A stretch of 64,000 bases of DNA from Clostridia bacterium (lineage in GTDB: Bacteria; Bacillota; Clostridia; Oscillospirales; Acutalibacteraceae): the NCBI GenBank assembly GCA_017409475.1, contig JAFQSP010000003.1, forward strand, positions 124,001 through 188,000, written 5' to 3'. Each line of letters starts with the position of its first letter. The first letter of the stretch is position 1. Shown one piece after another: positions 16,694 through 26,393 of this stretch. The notes beneath the pieces were generated by a model, which saw nothing but the letters and a program-made list of their open reading frames with translations, ran no database searches and had not been told where the DNA came from. The translations under genes were made by a program, and so were the position numbers.

Positions 16694-18223
16694 ATGCTTT
16701 ATACACGAAACGAAATTATCAGCATTGAAAACAACTCCGAAAAATTTGGTGTTGATAAACCCACCTTAATGGAAAATGCCGGTCAAGCTGCCTTTGAATC
16801 TATTTCAAGGCGGTTTTGCAATATTTCTGATGCTGTTGTTGTTTGCGGTGGTGGAAATAATGGTGGAGACGGACTTGTAGTGGCGGCTCATCTTATAAAA
16901 GCAGGCGTAAAAACAAAGGTTTATCTTCTTTTGCCGCCAAAAACCGATTTGGCCAAGAAGATGTATGATAGGTTATGCGAAATTGATTCAGAGGCAATAT
17001 CTTTTGATTTTAATGATTTCAATAATGATATTAATAATGCGGATATTATTGTTGATGCAATTTTCGGTACAGGGTTCAGAGGTAATATTGACGATAAAAC
17101 CAAAAAAATTATAGGTTTAATTAATTTGTCAAAAGCAGGTGTTATATCACTCGATTTGCCGAGCGGTGCTCAATGTGATAGTGGAGTGATTGGGAATACG
17201 TGTGTGAAGTCGAATTTTACCGTTTCGTTTATTGCATTAAAACCCTGCCATGTTCTTTATCCTGCGGCTGAATTTTGCGGAGAAATAGAATGTGTTGACA
17301 TCGGTGTACCGCAAGAGGCGTACTTTTCCGAAACCATTCATTTAATTCATGAAAATGACGTAAAATGCTATTTTTTAAAGAAGCGTCCGTTAGTTTGTAA
17401 TAAATACGATTTTGGACGCTTGACACTTGTATGCGGCTCATATGGTATGGCAGGTGCAGCTAAAATAGCTGCATCAGCCGCTGTAAAATGTGGCGCAGGT
17501 ATTGTAGCAGTATGCCTTCCAAAATCAATTTATGAAATAGTTTCGTCTAATTTAAGCGAGCCGGTTTTTTATCCCTTGAATGAAAACGCTTTTGGACGAA
17601 TTTCGGCAAATAATGTAGAAATCCTTTCACCGATTATTAAAAGGTCGGATGCAATTCTTGTTGGTTGCGGTATGGGTTGCGACGATGATACTAAACGGGT
17701 TGTAACTCAAATAATAAATGAAGCGGAATGTAATATAATTATTGATGCCGATGGTATAAATTGCGTTTTAGAGAATATAAATATAATTAAAAGGGCTAAA
17801 TCCGATTTAATCCTAACTCCTCATATGGGTGAGATGTCACGCCTTTTGGGAATATCGGTTAATGAAATTCAATCTGATATTATCAATATTGGACGCAATT
17901 TTTCGAGAGAATATAACGCAATTTTGGTGTTAAAAGGACCGCGTACGCTTATTTTTGAACCAAGCGGAGAGGTTCATATTAATACCACGGCTGACAGCTC
18001 AATGGCAACTGCAGGAACAGGAGATATGCTTGCAGGAATGATTGCCGCCTTTTGTGCCGAGGGTATTGGCGCCGTTGACGCAGCAAGATTTGCGGTATTT
18101 CTTCATGGAAAATCTGGCGTAATGTCATCTGAAATTTATTCTCAGCGTGCTACAACTCCAACAACAATGATTAAATGTTTGGAAGAGCTCTTTTTAAATT
18201 ATGAAACCAATGAAGGTGATTGA
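16694..18223 (+). CDS. nnr: Bifunctional NAD(P)HX epimerase and ADP-dependent dehydratase
   Basis: This 509-residue fusion repairs hydrated NAD(P)H. The N-terminal half (about 1-215) is the YjeF-N epimerase, with LMENAG, GGGNNGGDGLVVA and DAIFGTGF. The C-terminal half (about 230-505) is the ribokinase-like dehydratase, with TPHMGEMSRL and the NTTADSSMATAGTGDMLAGM nucleotide-binding motif. Both domains look complete. It sits 3 bases after acpS and abuts the lipoprotein gene. Confidence 0.95.
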   Translation: MLYTRNEIISIENNSEKFGVDKPTLMENAGQAAFESISRRFCNISDAVVVCGGGNNGGDGLVVAAHLIKAGVKTKVYLLLPPKTDLAKKMYDRLCEIDSEAISFDFNDFNNDINNADIIVDAIFGTGFRGNIDDKTKKIIGLINLSKAGVISLDLPSGAQCDSGVIGNTCVKSNFTVSFIALKPCHVLYPAAEFCGEIECVDIGVPQEAYFSETIHLIHENDVKCYFLKKRPLVCNKYDFGRLTLVCGSYGMAGAAKIAASAAVKCGAGIVAVCLPKSIYEIVSSNLSEPVFYPLNENAFGRISANNVEILSPIIKRSDAILVGCGMGCDDDTKRVVTQIINEAECNIIIDADGINCVLENINIIKRAKSDLILTPHMGEMSRLLGISVNEIQSDIINIGRNFSREYNAILVLKGPRTLIFEPSGEVHINTTADSSMATAGTGDMLAGMIAAFCAEGIGAVDAARFAVFLHGKSGVMSSEIYSQRATTPTTMIKCLEELFLNYETNEGD

Positions 18224-18694
18224 TTGAGGGCTAAACAAATATTTTTATTTTTTATCAGCGTGATTTTATTAACAAGTTGTTCAGTGAAAAAAACGATTGT
18301 TCCTGTTACATCAAATTTCACTGCTGATATTCGTATAGAATACGAAGATTTTCAATGTGAGGGTAATATTGAATTTATAAATGTTTCCGATTTTACAGTA
18401 AATATTACATCTCCCGAAACTATTAACGGTTTAAAAATTGATGTTAATGCGGATAAAATTGATGTTGAATATAAAGGACTTAATTGTACAAATCTTTATG
18501 ATTTTTCAGCAATTTCTATTTTTCTAAATACTATAAAAAGCATCGATTTTACTTCAAAATTTGAATACGATAATGGCAAAATTGAATTTGATGATTGTGA
18601 AATTTATATTGATGAAAATGGATTTATTAAGTCAATTGAGTTTGATGAAGAGGATTTGAAAATTTTTTTCAGTAGTCAAAGGTCAATTAATTAA
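18224..18694 (+). CDS. Small lipoprotein of unknown function
   Basis: This 156-residue protein starts at TTG with GAAGGTGA upstream and has a lipobox ILLTSC (Cys about 19). The mature part is rich in beta strands and acidic residues (TADIRIEYEDF, INVSDFTVNITSPE), loosely like LolA/outer-membrane-lipoprotein-sorting relatives found at this position in other Clostridia. It directly follows the NAD(P)HX repair gene without a gap. The function is not known. Confidence 0.75.
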   Translation: MRAKQIFLFFISVILLTSCSVKKTIVPVTSNFTADIRIEYEDFQCEGNIEFINVSDFTVNITSPETINGLKIDVNADKIDVEYKGLNCTNLYDFSAISIFLNTIKSIDFTSKFEYDNGKIEFDDCEIYIDENGFIKSIEFDEEDLKIFFSSQRSIN

Positions 18695-18710
18695 TGAGAT
18701 AATAGATTAA

Positions 18711-18734
18711 AAACCGGCTTATGCCGGTTTTTTT
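18711..18734 (+). terminator. Terminator of the acpS operon
   Basis: AAACCGGC and GCCGGTTT form an 8-base stem with a 4-base loop followed by a T run, 16 bases after the lipoprotein stop codon. It separates this operon from mazF. Confidence 0.88.
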
Positions 18735-18742
18735 TAATTTTT

Positions 18743-18784
18743 ATATGAAATTTTGGGAATGATATTTTTTATCAAATTTCATAT
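18743..18784. repeat. Long inverted repeat upstream of mazF
   Basis: ATATGAAATTT (18743-18753) and its exact complement AAATTTCATAT (18774-18784) flank a 20-base spacer. It lies about 90 bases before the mazF ATG. It could be an operator or an RNA hairpin; AT-rich composition makes chance possible. Confidence 0.45.
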
Positions 18785-18872
18785 TTCAAAAATATTATGT
18801 TGTAGGCGGCGATTAAAATATGCCGTTGCTGGTAAGAATATTGGTGCGAACAATTTTTGGAGTGTGAATATA

Positions 18873-19238
18873 ATGACTATCAAACGAGGCGATATTTATT
18901 ATGCCGATTTGAGTCCTGTGGTGGGATCGGAGCAGGGGGGAGTACGTCCTGTTTTAATTGTACAGAATGATGTCGGAAATAAGTATAGCCCAACAGTAAT
19001 TGCTGCAGCAATTACAAGTCAACGCGAAAAAACAAAATTACCTACACATATAAGGGTTGATGCTGATGAATCGGGACTTGCAAAGGATTCAATTGTTTTA
19101 CTTGAACAAATACGAACAATTGATAAACAGAGATTAAAGGAACGAATGGGTAGACTTGATATGGGGTCAATGAACATGGTAGACCGTGCGTTATCGGTAA
19201 GCTTTGGCCTGAATTCAGAAATAAATACTGTTATATAA
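18873..19238 (+). CDS. MazF/PemK-type endoribonuclease toxin (EndoA-like)
   Basis: This 121-residue protein matches the NdoA/MazF family of mRNA-cleaving toxins. Visible motifs are [19 protein letters not shown], the catalytic Arg in [10 protein letters not shown], and the Thr/Ser in AAITSQ. The ATG at 18873 gives the standard N-terminus of the family; an in-frame extension of 40 residues upstream does not look like part of it. Firmicutes usually place an antitoxin gene (ndoAI) directly upstream, but only 138 bases without a coding frame lie between the preceding terminator and this start. It is therefore an apparent solo toxin. Confidence 0.92.
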   Translation: MTIKRGDIYYADLSPVVGSEQGGVRPVLIVQNDVGNKYSPTVIAAAITSQREKTKLPTHIRVDADESGLAKDSIVLLEQIRTIDKQRLKERMGRLDMGSMNMVDRALSVSFGLNSEINTVI

Positions 19239-19250
19239 TTTTGTAGCAGT

Positions 19251-19288
19251 AAAAAACCGCTGAAACTAAATAGTTTCAGCGGTTTTTT
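19251..19288. terminator. Bidirectional terminator between mazF and the dockerin-type esterase
   Basis: An 18-base perfect stem (AAAAAACCGCTGAAACTA with its complement) ends in T runs on both strands. It serves the convergent mazF and the minus-strand gene ending at 19295. Confidence 0.92.
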
Positions 19289-19294
19289 ATTTGT

Positions 19295-21412
19295 TTATCT
19301 AAATGTATTGAGCGAGAATCCTGTCATCAAGCAAGCTCTCCAAATTTCGTAATTCCAAAGCTCGTAAGCTGCATAATAATCTTCGTTAGGAACGTCAGCC
19401 TCCAGCATAACTCTCTTTGTGCCTAAGGTAAGACTTTCTTTAATAACCTTAACCTTACCTCTATCATAACGAATGGTAAACTTACATGTTGTTGTATCGT
19501 ATTCGCTTGTTGTCGCAGCGATTTCCTCTCCATCGTAATAAATCTTATAAATCTTATTACAGTCAGCAATTCTAACCTTTAATTTACCAATTGTGAAATC
19601 GGTATAGTATCTTTCGCCCCATACGGTTGAGAAGTTAATTGTGCATGACTGAGTAAGTGTAGCGGTCCATCTGTTTCCTAAGTCGTACTTAGGTGTTTTG
19701 AGATAGCAACCGTTTCCATCAAGGTATATGTCGCCTTTAAAGAATTCAACGTTACTGCCTTCGGCAAACAATCCTCTATCAGCTACGTTAAAGTTTGACT
19801 GGAAGAGGTTTGTGGGCATTTCGCTAAGTGTCGGATCCTTTACAACGGTAACCTTACAAACAGCGCTCATGTTGCCCGAAAGGCTTGTTGCAGAAATGGT
19901 TGCAACACCGGTAGAGTTAGCAGTGATATTACCTACAGTATCAACTGTTGCAACTGCGTTATTGCTTGATGCCCAAACGAGTCCGGTGAAATCGGCATTT
20001 TCAGGTGATATTGTTGCAGAAAGGAATCCCTGGTATCCTTCGTAAAGGGTGAGCTCACTCTTATCCATTGTAACCGATTCAGCCATGATTTCGCTTTCGC
20101 CGCTTGATTCAGCATTGTTTCTTTCAAGAACGTCGTCAATGATTCGTTCAAACCATGCGTCAGCCATTCTTGCCTGGCCTACTTCGTTTGGGTGAGTACC
20201 GTCATTAGAGTTGAAGTCGCCGTTGCCTTTACAAAGGTTGGTAGCGCCGCAAAGATCGAAGTATCTAACATCGTAGCCTTCTTCTACAAGGTCAGCAACC
20301 CAGTTGTGAAGGTTTGCATTTTGAGCCTGGTCGTATGTAAAGCCGTAGTGTTTATTCTGAATGCCGCCATCCTGATAGTTGTAGTCGGGTGAGTGACCGT
20401 TATCCTGGTTTATCATTGTTGCACAGTAGAGGGTGATATTAGGCTGGCGTGTAAAGATTTCTCTGACAAGATTCTTGTACTCATCCTCGAAAATATGGCG
20501 ACCGTCGTCCCCAACAAGAGCAACGTTTCTAAAATAGTTATTATGTCCGATCATCATAAGACCGATGTCAGCAATATACTGAGGATTTCCCTCTGAATCG
20601 TACGGGAATATACCGGGAAGCTGTTGATAAATACCATCTTGACGGCCATCGCTTGTTGATGTCGGGCCGACAAAATAGCCTGCCCAACCGGCATGATTTC
20701 TATATCTTTCAGAAATTCTGGGGTCGTAGCTTGTTCTGGGACCTACAAATTCAACGTTTGCTCCTGCGTCATAGAGATTCATAGCAAGCTGTGTTCTATA
20801 TGAATTATATGTACCTGAGCCCTCAGTGATTGAGTCACCAATGGTAACAATTCTAACCATTTTACCAAGTTCCTTAACCTCAGATGATGCAGTTTGGCTG
20901 ATTGTATTTATACCAAGCATATGCATTGACATATTAAGAATGTCGGTAGCGTTATTCTTCTTGTCAAGGGTAATGTCGGCAGCAAGGAAGTTTATTCTAT
21001 CAAGTGTAGTATTGCCCATAATAGCTTGAGAGAGAACAACCGAGTCGGTAGAGTCAATAATACCATCGCCGTTAACATCGCCGTAAACAATTGTTGTGAA
21101 TGTATCAACGGTAGCACCTGACAACGAAACTGTTACACCGAAACCTGTACCGATTTTTGTATCGGTTGTAACTGTGGTGTTTAAAATATTCTTAACACTT
21201 AAATCATATCCGCTAAACATAGTTTCAAGATCAGAAACTGTTGTTCCGGGGTTGATTCCGGCTAAAATGCGACCGGCATTAACGTCAGTAATAAACTTTG
21301 CTTCTTCCGGAGCAGTGTAGTCGGCTGCGCTGACAGTAATGGGAACAAATAAGCTAACTGTCAATAAAACAAATGCAACTACTCCTGAAATTAATCTAAT
21401 TGCTTTTTTCAT
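19295..21412 (-). CDS. Secreted SGNH/GDSL esterase with dockerin-like and Big_2 modules
   Basis: This 705-residue protein has a signal peptide (about 1-29) and a small beta module (32-108). A type I dockerin-like segment follows (110-168, first loop GDVNGDGIIDSTD; second loop DITLDKKNNATD is degenerate). The SGNH domain has GDSITEG near 192, GHNN in place of GxND near 286 (the Asn is kept) and DGTHPN near 403. A bacterial Ig-like Big_2 domain spans about 443-527, and a lamin-G-like C-terminal module closes the protein. The dockerin could attach it to a cohesin scaffold, but no cohesin is in this window. The enzyme probably removes ester groups from glycans outside the cell. Confidence 0.87.
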   Translation of the reverse strand: MKKAIRLISGVVAFVLLTVSLFVPITVSAADYTAPEEAKFITDVNAGRILAGINPGTTVSDLETMFSGYDLSVKNILNTTVTTDTKIGTGFGVTVSLSGATVDTFTTIVYGDVNGDGIIDSTDSVVLSQAIMGNTTLDRINFLAADITLDKKNNATDILNMSMHMLGINTISQTASSEVKELGKMVRIVTIGDSITEGSGTYNSYRTQLAMNLYDAGANVEFVGPRTSYDPRISERYRNHAGWAGYFVGPTSTSDGRQDGIYQQLPGIFPYDSEGNPQYIADIGLMMIGHNNYFRNVALVGDDGRHIFEDEYKNLVREIFTRQPNITLYCATMINQDNGHSPDYNYQDGGIQNKHYGFTYDQAQNANLHNWVADLVEEGYDVRYFDLCGATNLCKGNGDFNSNDGTHPNEVGQARMADAWFERIIDDVLERNNAESSGESEIMAESVTMDKSELTLYEGYQGFLSATISPENADFTGLVWASSNNAVATVDTVGNITANSTGVATISATSLSGNMSAVCKVTVVKDPTLSEMPTNLFQSNFNVADRGLFAEGSNVEFFKGDIYLDGNGCYLKTPKYDLGNRWTATLTQSCTINFSTVWGERYYTDFTIGKLKVRIADCNKIYKIYYDGEEIAATTSEYDTTTCKFTIRYDRGKVKVIKESLTLGTKRVMLEADVPNEDYYAAYELWNYEIWRACLMTGFSLNTFR

Positions 21413-21526
21413 TTAGGTCAATCCTTTCGGCTTTTACAATCAATTCATTATACAATAATGTTGTCGATTTTTAAATTGATAAAAAGTACAAATAGAAGAT
21501 AAATAATTGTTAAAATAAAACAAAAA

Positions 21527-22972
21527 CTATATTATTTCAACTAATTTCAAATCATTAATCATGCAGAATCTTTCGCCTTCGCTTGAGTAAAGTTCAATAT
21601 GTGATGATGACAGCTCTATTTGCTTATCAACTGAAATAATAAGCTCTCCGCCTTTGTACATCTCGATTCTACCATTGTAATATTTAAGCGTATATGTACG
21701 TGGCTCAATTTCAAAATAGCTATTATGTGTTGCTAAAATCTCTCCGTTATAACGAACCTCAAAGGATGAGGCTCCGTCAATTATTCTCATTTCTAAATTA
21801 TTGAATTTAAACGACGTATAGTTTCCAAAATAGATGCCCTTATTGTCGGTGATTTCGTATTTCACTTGTAGCATGAAATTATTCGAAGGAGTGAATTTTT
21901 GTACTGTATTTATCTTATAATCCTTTCGAATAAACCACATTATAATGTTATTGTCGCCGATTCTTTCAATGTCACCTGTCCAATTTTCTCTATTTGAAAA
22001 GGCATTGTCAAATATAACTGAAGTATTAACCGTTTTTGCTTCGGTTATTTCTATTTCGCAAGAGGATATAAATCCACCGTCAATACATTCACCATATATA
22101 GTAGCCTTTCCCGGTTTAACAGCAGTGACTCTGCCAAGTGAATCAATTTTTACCGTATCGCTATCGCTACTCGACCATAAAACAGTGAATTCATCGGGAT
22201 TCGATGGTGTGAATACAGGTAACATTTGAAATTCATCATTAGCATTTAAAGTCAACCTATTTTTATTTAAACGGAATTCCTTGACACGAATTTGATTATC
22301 GTCAGGTTTATTCATATCCTTTAAAATGGGTAAAATAGCGTCAAACCAAGCCTTTGCAATCTTTTCCTGACCGATATCATTAGGATGTGTGTTATCATGC
22401 GGTTTAAAGTCAACTTCGCCTAAGTTTGTAATACCTGCAATATCAACAAAATAAACGTTATGACCTTCATTCTTTAATTTTTCGCATACGTCAGGGAGAA
22501 GACGGTTAAGCCCGCTTAAAGCAGGGTCATTAGGAGAATTGCCGGCCTTTGAATAGTTCATAGAGCCTACAAAAATATGCATTTCGGGCTGATATGAAAG
22601 CATTTCTTTTATGAAATTATAATAAACCTCATCAATTCTATCGAGGTCAATTGATTGAAAATAATTGTTTCTGCCCATCATGAGAAGGGCGATATCAATC
22701 TTTCCCTTTAAAATATCAGGCAGTCGCGAAAAAATGTTTCCGTTGCGGCTATTATCGGGACCAATTGTGTTTCCGCCGTAACCTGCATGATAATAATATC
22801 TTTCAGGCATACGTGGGTCGTGAGCCTTCTTTGGTCCTGCAAATCTAAAATTTATTCCGCTTTTATAAAGAAGATTGTGCAGAAAAAAACGGTATCCGCT
22901 ATGCGTACCTGCGCCATCGGTGATTGAGTCACCGATGGGCAGAATGTTTATAATATAATTATTTAAACTCAT
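21527..22972 (-). CDS. SGNH/GDSL esterase with Big_2 module and no signal peptide
   Basis: This 481-residue protein begins almost directly with the catalytic block (GDSITDG at 14-20). It then has GRNN near 98 and DNTHPN near 192, a Big_2 domain (about 227-312) and the lamin-G-like C-terminal module found in its three neighbours. No N-terminal hydrophobic segment is present and none appears in frame upstream, because the stop of the preceding gene lies 13 bases before the ATG. It is the last gene of a three-gene operon with two lipoprotein paralogues. Big_2 domains are normally extracellular, so the lack of an export signal is odd. The protein might be cytoplasmic, or leave by another route. 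Confidence 0.83.
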   Translation of the reverse strand: MSLNNYIINILPIGDSITDGAGTHSGYRFFLHNLLYKSGINFRFAGPKKAHDPRMPERYYYHAGYGGNTIGPDNSRNGNIFSRLPDILKGKIDIALLMMGRNNYFQSIDLDRIDEVYYNFIKEMLSYQPEMHIFVGSMNYSKAGNSPNDPALSGLNRLLPDVCEKLKNEGHNVYFVDIAGITNLGEVDFKPHDNTHPNDIGQEKIAKAWFDAILPILKDMNKPDDNQIRVKEFRLNKNRLTLNANDEFQMLPVFTPSNPDEFTVLWSSSDSDTVKIDSLGRVTAVKPGKATIYGECIDGGFISSCEIEITEAKTVNTSVIFDNAFSNRENWTGDIERIGDNNIIMWFIRKDYKINTVQKFTPSNNFMLQVKYEITDNKGIYFGNYTSFKFNNLEMRIIDGASSFEVRYNGEILATHNSYFEIEPRTYTLKYYNGRIEMYKGGELIISVDKQIELSSSHIELYSSEGERFCMINDLKLVEII

Positions 22973-22985
22973 TTCATAATCCCGA

Positions 22986-24695
22986 TTACGAGGCCTTTCT
23001 AATGATTATTGCCTGAATGTGTGAAACTCGTGACGGTTCGGATGAAACAACGGTAATTTTTGACGATGTCGGCATAGAGCTTGCCTTAACTGTGAAGAGC
23101 GTTTCGTAATCTCTATGAACGGTAACTACACCGTTATTGTAAGAGAAACCGTAAAGATGTCTTTTGAGTACATATTCACCCGTAAAGGAGCCAACTTCAT
23201 TTCCGTTTCTAAACAGCTTAACCATTCCGCCACAGTTGTAAATTCTCAGCTCGTATCCACCGTATTCGAAGGAAACGAAATATCCGAGATTTGATTGACT
23301 GATGCCGGTATTTTGCTCAGCTGAATAAGCCATATTAATCATAAAGTTTTTACCGGCTTCGTAGCTGTTTTTAGTTGTAACCGATTTTGCTGCGCCTCCG
23401 GGAAACCATCGATACCAACCGCCGCCGTTAAAGCCGCTTGCGTCATCGCCGTCCCAAGTGCCGTTATTAAAGTTATCAGAAAGGAAGGTCTTATACGGAG
23501 GTGCATTTTCATCCTTGCTAACAGTAACCTCGCACGTAGCAATAAGACCTCCATCGATAGTTTTTGCTGTAATGGTGGCTGTACCTGTCTTAACTCCGGT
23601 TACCAATCCGAAGGTGTCAACCGAAGCTATACCTTCATCGCTTGATGTCCATATACAACCGGTATGATTTGCGTCAGATGGCTTTACAGTTGCGCTAAGC
23701 CGGATTTTACTTCCCTTGAAAACGTTTGCAGTTTCTTTATTTAATTTAACGCTTGTAGGATGCTTTACTGCGGCTACGCTGCTGTCACCCTTATCGTTAA
23801 TTTCGAGTACCTGGTCAAGAATTGCGTCAAACCATGCGTCAGCCATCTTTCTTTGACCTTGCTCATTTGGGTGGGTGCCGTCATCGCCGTCAAAGTCACC
23901 TGTGCTTCCGCTGAGATTTGTCATTTCGTCAACGTCAACAAATCTAACGTCATATCCCTCTTTGCAAAGTGAATCAACAATTCCTGGCAAAATCTTGTTA
24001 AGTCCATTGTCAATATAGCCCTTGTTAACGTCGGGTGCGTTTCCATTGCTTTGGTTAACCATTGTGCCGCAATAAACGGTAATTCCGGGGCTGAGCTCGA
24101 TTATTCTTTTAACAAAATTAGAATATACCTCATTCATGTTGTTCACGTCGACACCGTGAAAATAGTTATTGGCGCCGAGCATAACGAGTGCAATATCAGC
24201 ACCGCCACTAAGATAACGGTCGAGGTGGTCATATGTACTTCTGTTTTTACCGTCTGTGTTGGGACCGATGAATGCACCGCCATAACCGCCGTGATACTGA
24301 TATTCTGATGTTAATCTGGGGTCTGCGCTTTTTTCTGAACCAACGTAGGTGAAGGTAGCACCGGCTGAAATAAGGTTGCGATAGAGATAGTATCTGTATG
24401 CGCTGTATGTACCTGTACCCTGAGTAATTGAGTCACCGATGCAGGCAATACGTACATTTTTATATTTAAAATTAGCCGGCTTTTCAGCACGTGTTGCGCG
24501 GTAACGTGTATCAACGCTTGAAGTTGCTTCACTGTTCGTATTGTCAGCAGAATTGCTTTCGTCAGTACCGCTTACGATGGACGATGCTTCTTCTTTTGAT
24601 GATGTATCAGCTGTATTATCGCCGCCACATGAGCATAATGTAATTAGTAATATTATTGCTACAGTTAAAATGCTTAATATTCTTCTGAAATTCAT
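22986..24695 (-). CDS. SGNH/GDSL esterase lipoprotein with Big_2 module
   Basis: This 569-residue protein has a lipoprotein signal with Cys23 (LCSC) and a Ser/Asp-rich linker (about 25-62). The SGNH domain shows GDSITQG near 86, GANN and DGTHPN near 271. A Big_2 domain (about 303-392) and a lamin-G-like C-terminal module follow. It shares the DTRYRATR motif before the catalytic domain with the next lipoprotein upstream, so the two arose by duplication. It should sit on the outer face of the membrane. The intergenic gaps (20 and 13 bases) place it in the middle of a three-gene operon. Confidence 0.88.
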   Translation of the reverse strand: MNFRRILSILTVAIILLITLCSCGGDNTADTSSKEEASSIVSGTDESNSADNTNSEATSSVDTRYRATRAEKPANFKYKNVRIACIGDSITQGTGTYSAYRYYLYRNLISAGATFTYVGSEKSADPRLTSEYQYHGGYGGAFIGPNTDGKNRSTYDHLDRYLSGGADIALVMLGANNYFHGVDVNNMNEVYSNFVKRIIELSPGITVYCGTMVNQSNGNAPDVNKGYIDNGLNKILPGIVDSLCKEGYDVRFVDVDEMTNLSGSTGDFDGDDGTHPNEQGQRKMADAWFDAILDQVLEINDKGDSSVAAVKHPTSVKLNKETANVFKGSKIRLSATVKPSDANHTGCIWTSSDEGIASVDTFGLVTGVKTGTATITAKTIDGGLIATCEVTVSKDENAPPYKTFLSDNFNNGTWDGDDASGFNGGGWYRWFPGGAAKSVTTKNSYEAGKNFMINMAYSAEQNTGISQSNLGYFVSFEYGGYELRIYNCGGMVKLFRNGNEVGSFTGEYVLKRHLYGFSYNNGVVTVHRDYETLFTVKASSMPTSSKITVVSSEPSRVSHIQAIIIRKAS

Positions 24696-24715
24696 TTTAA
24701 ATATCTCCTTAATCG

Positions 24716-26365
24716 TTAGTTGAATTTTTTAAGATTTATATTGGAAGCATAAATACAGCGTCCTGTTTCAGAGGTTGTGATGTTTATTTGAGTCGCTGAT
24801 GGTTTACTTGCTTTCACTGAAATGATTTTTTCGCCGGCATAAATGACGGTTGCCTTGCCATCAATGTATTGAAGCTGGTAAACAGTCATTTCGGGGTTTA
24901 GACCAAAGTTTTTATACGTACCTATAAGTTTATCGTCCTTATAAAGCTCAATTTCCTTTACACAGTCCTTGATTTTAACTGTAAAACCACCGTATGAATA
25001 CGACGTATAATTGTTGGGATAAACTAAATCGGTATTATTATTTATTGAATATGTAAAATAGAGAAGGAATGCACCTGATGAATCGAAGCTTTCTTTAGTA
25101 GTAATTGTGTATGCTTGGCTGGGGAACCATGTACTTAAACCGCTCTTAATAATATCAGTATCGCCTTCCCATACTTCTCGGCTTCCAAAAAAGTCCCTAA
25201 ATAATTCGGTGGTATCTGCTTTAGGTGCCGATGTAACGGTTACATTAATTTTTTGTTCAAATCCGCCGTCAAGCGATTTTGCTGTAATTGTTGCGGTACC
25301 TTTTTTTATGCCTCTGATTCTGCCGCTGTTGCTTACTGTCGCAATTTTCGGGTCGCTTGAGCTCCATAATACTGTGAAAACTTCGGCATTGGATGGGGAA
25401 ATGGTCGCTTTTACAGTCTCAGCTTCAAGCGTTTCAAGCGTAAGTTCATTTTTGTTTACCGAAATTCCTGTAACCCTTGCGCTACTCTTTGCCGAATTGT
25501 CACCCTTATCGTTGATTTCGAGCACAGTGTCGAGAATAGCATCGCCAATCTTTTCGCCGATTGTCTTGTTTCCGTGTTCATTCGGGTGAACCGTATCTTT
25601 TTCATAGAAGCAGTCATTTTCTTTCCAACCGTCTAAGTTAAATGTGTCGATATGATAAACCTTGTAGCCCTTGTTTTGATAATCACTACAAATTGTCGGC
25701 AATTGTTTATTAAGGTCATAGTCGTCGCCATTAACCTTTTCTCTTGTGGGAGTGATTGAACAGCAATAAACTATTGCATTTGGTTTCAATTTGAGAAATG
25801 AGTCAAGCATTTCACGATATCTAGACGGGATATTTGCCGCATCGACATTACCTAAATAATCGTTAATTCCAATCATAAAGGTATAAATATCAGCGTCAAC
25901 GTCAGCAAATTTTGATATTGACTCGGTTATTTGCGAAATTTTCCATCCGCCGTAGCCGCTGTGACCGGTATATCGTTCGGGAATACGGTAATCGGGGGAC
26001 GACATTCTTGTGCCGACCATTGAAAAGGTTGCACCGTTTGAGTACAGATATTCATACAAATAGTAGCGATATGTACCCGGGAAATAAACCCCTTGTGTGA
26101 TTGAATCGCCTATGCAGGAGATTTTAACATTTTTGTATTTGAAATTACTGTCTTTTTTCTCTCTCGTTGCACGATATCGCGTATCAGCCACCTCCGTCTT
26201 AGCATCTGATGATACATCATTAAATTGATTATTTGAGTTTGTATCTAAATTGCTGGTTGTTTTGCTTGATGGATTTGATTTATCATCACTTCCGCAGGAA
26301 CAAACGATTGCAATTAAAATTGCAATACACAGGATGATTGAAATTAACTTCAAAAACTTATTCAT
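24716..26365 (-). CDS. SGNH/GDSL esterase lipoprotein with Big_2 module (first gene of operon)
   Basis: This 549-residue protein has lipobox VCSC with Cys24, a Ser/Asn-rich linker, and an SGNH domain with GDSITQG near 86, GIND and DTVHPN near 262. A Big_2 domain and a lamin-G-like C-terminal module follow. The ATG at 26365 is chosen because GGGGGG precedes it; a frame extension up to 26422 lies inside the promoter. Its catalytic domain is closer to classic GxND enzymes than the GANN and GRNN forms of its neighbours, so the three enzymes of the operon may act on different esters. Confidence 0.88.
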   Translation of the reverse strand: MNKFLKLISIILCIAILIAIVCSCGSDDKSNPSSKTTSNLDTNSNNQFNDVSSDAKTEVADTRYRATREKKDSNFKYKNVKISCIGDSITQGVYFPGTYRYYLYEYLYSNGATFSMVGTRMSSPDYRIPERYTGHSGYGGWKISQITESISKFADVDADIYTFMIGINDYLGNVDAANIPSRYREMLDSFLKLKPNAIVYCCSITPTREKVNGDDYDLNKQLPTICSDYQNKGYKVYHIDTFNLDGWKENDCFYEKDTVHPNEHGNKTIGEKIGDAILDTVLEINDKGDNSAKSSARVTGISVNKNELTLETLEAETVKATISPSNAEVFTVLWSSSDPKIATVSNSGRIRGIKKGTATITAKSLDGGFEQKINVTVTSAPKADTTELFRDFFGSREVWEGDTDIIKSGLSTWFPSQAYTITTKESFDSSGAFLLYFTYSINNNTDLVYPNNYTSYSYGGFTVKIKDCVKEIELYKDDKLIGTYKNFGLNPEMTVYQLQYIDGKATVIYAGEKIISVKASKPSATQINITTSETGRCIYASNINLKKFN

Positions 26366-26393
26366 ATAAAATCCCCCCACTATAATCAATATA

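Noticed and set aside
25107..25589. 160-codon open frame on plus within an SGNH lipoprotein gene
   Set aside because: It is an antisense shadow of the repeat-rich coding strand, with hydrophobic low-complexity content and no ribosome binding site.
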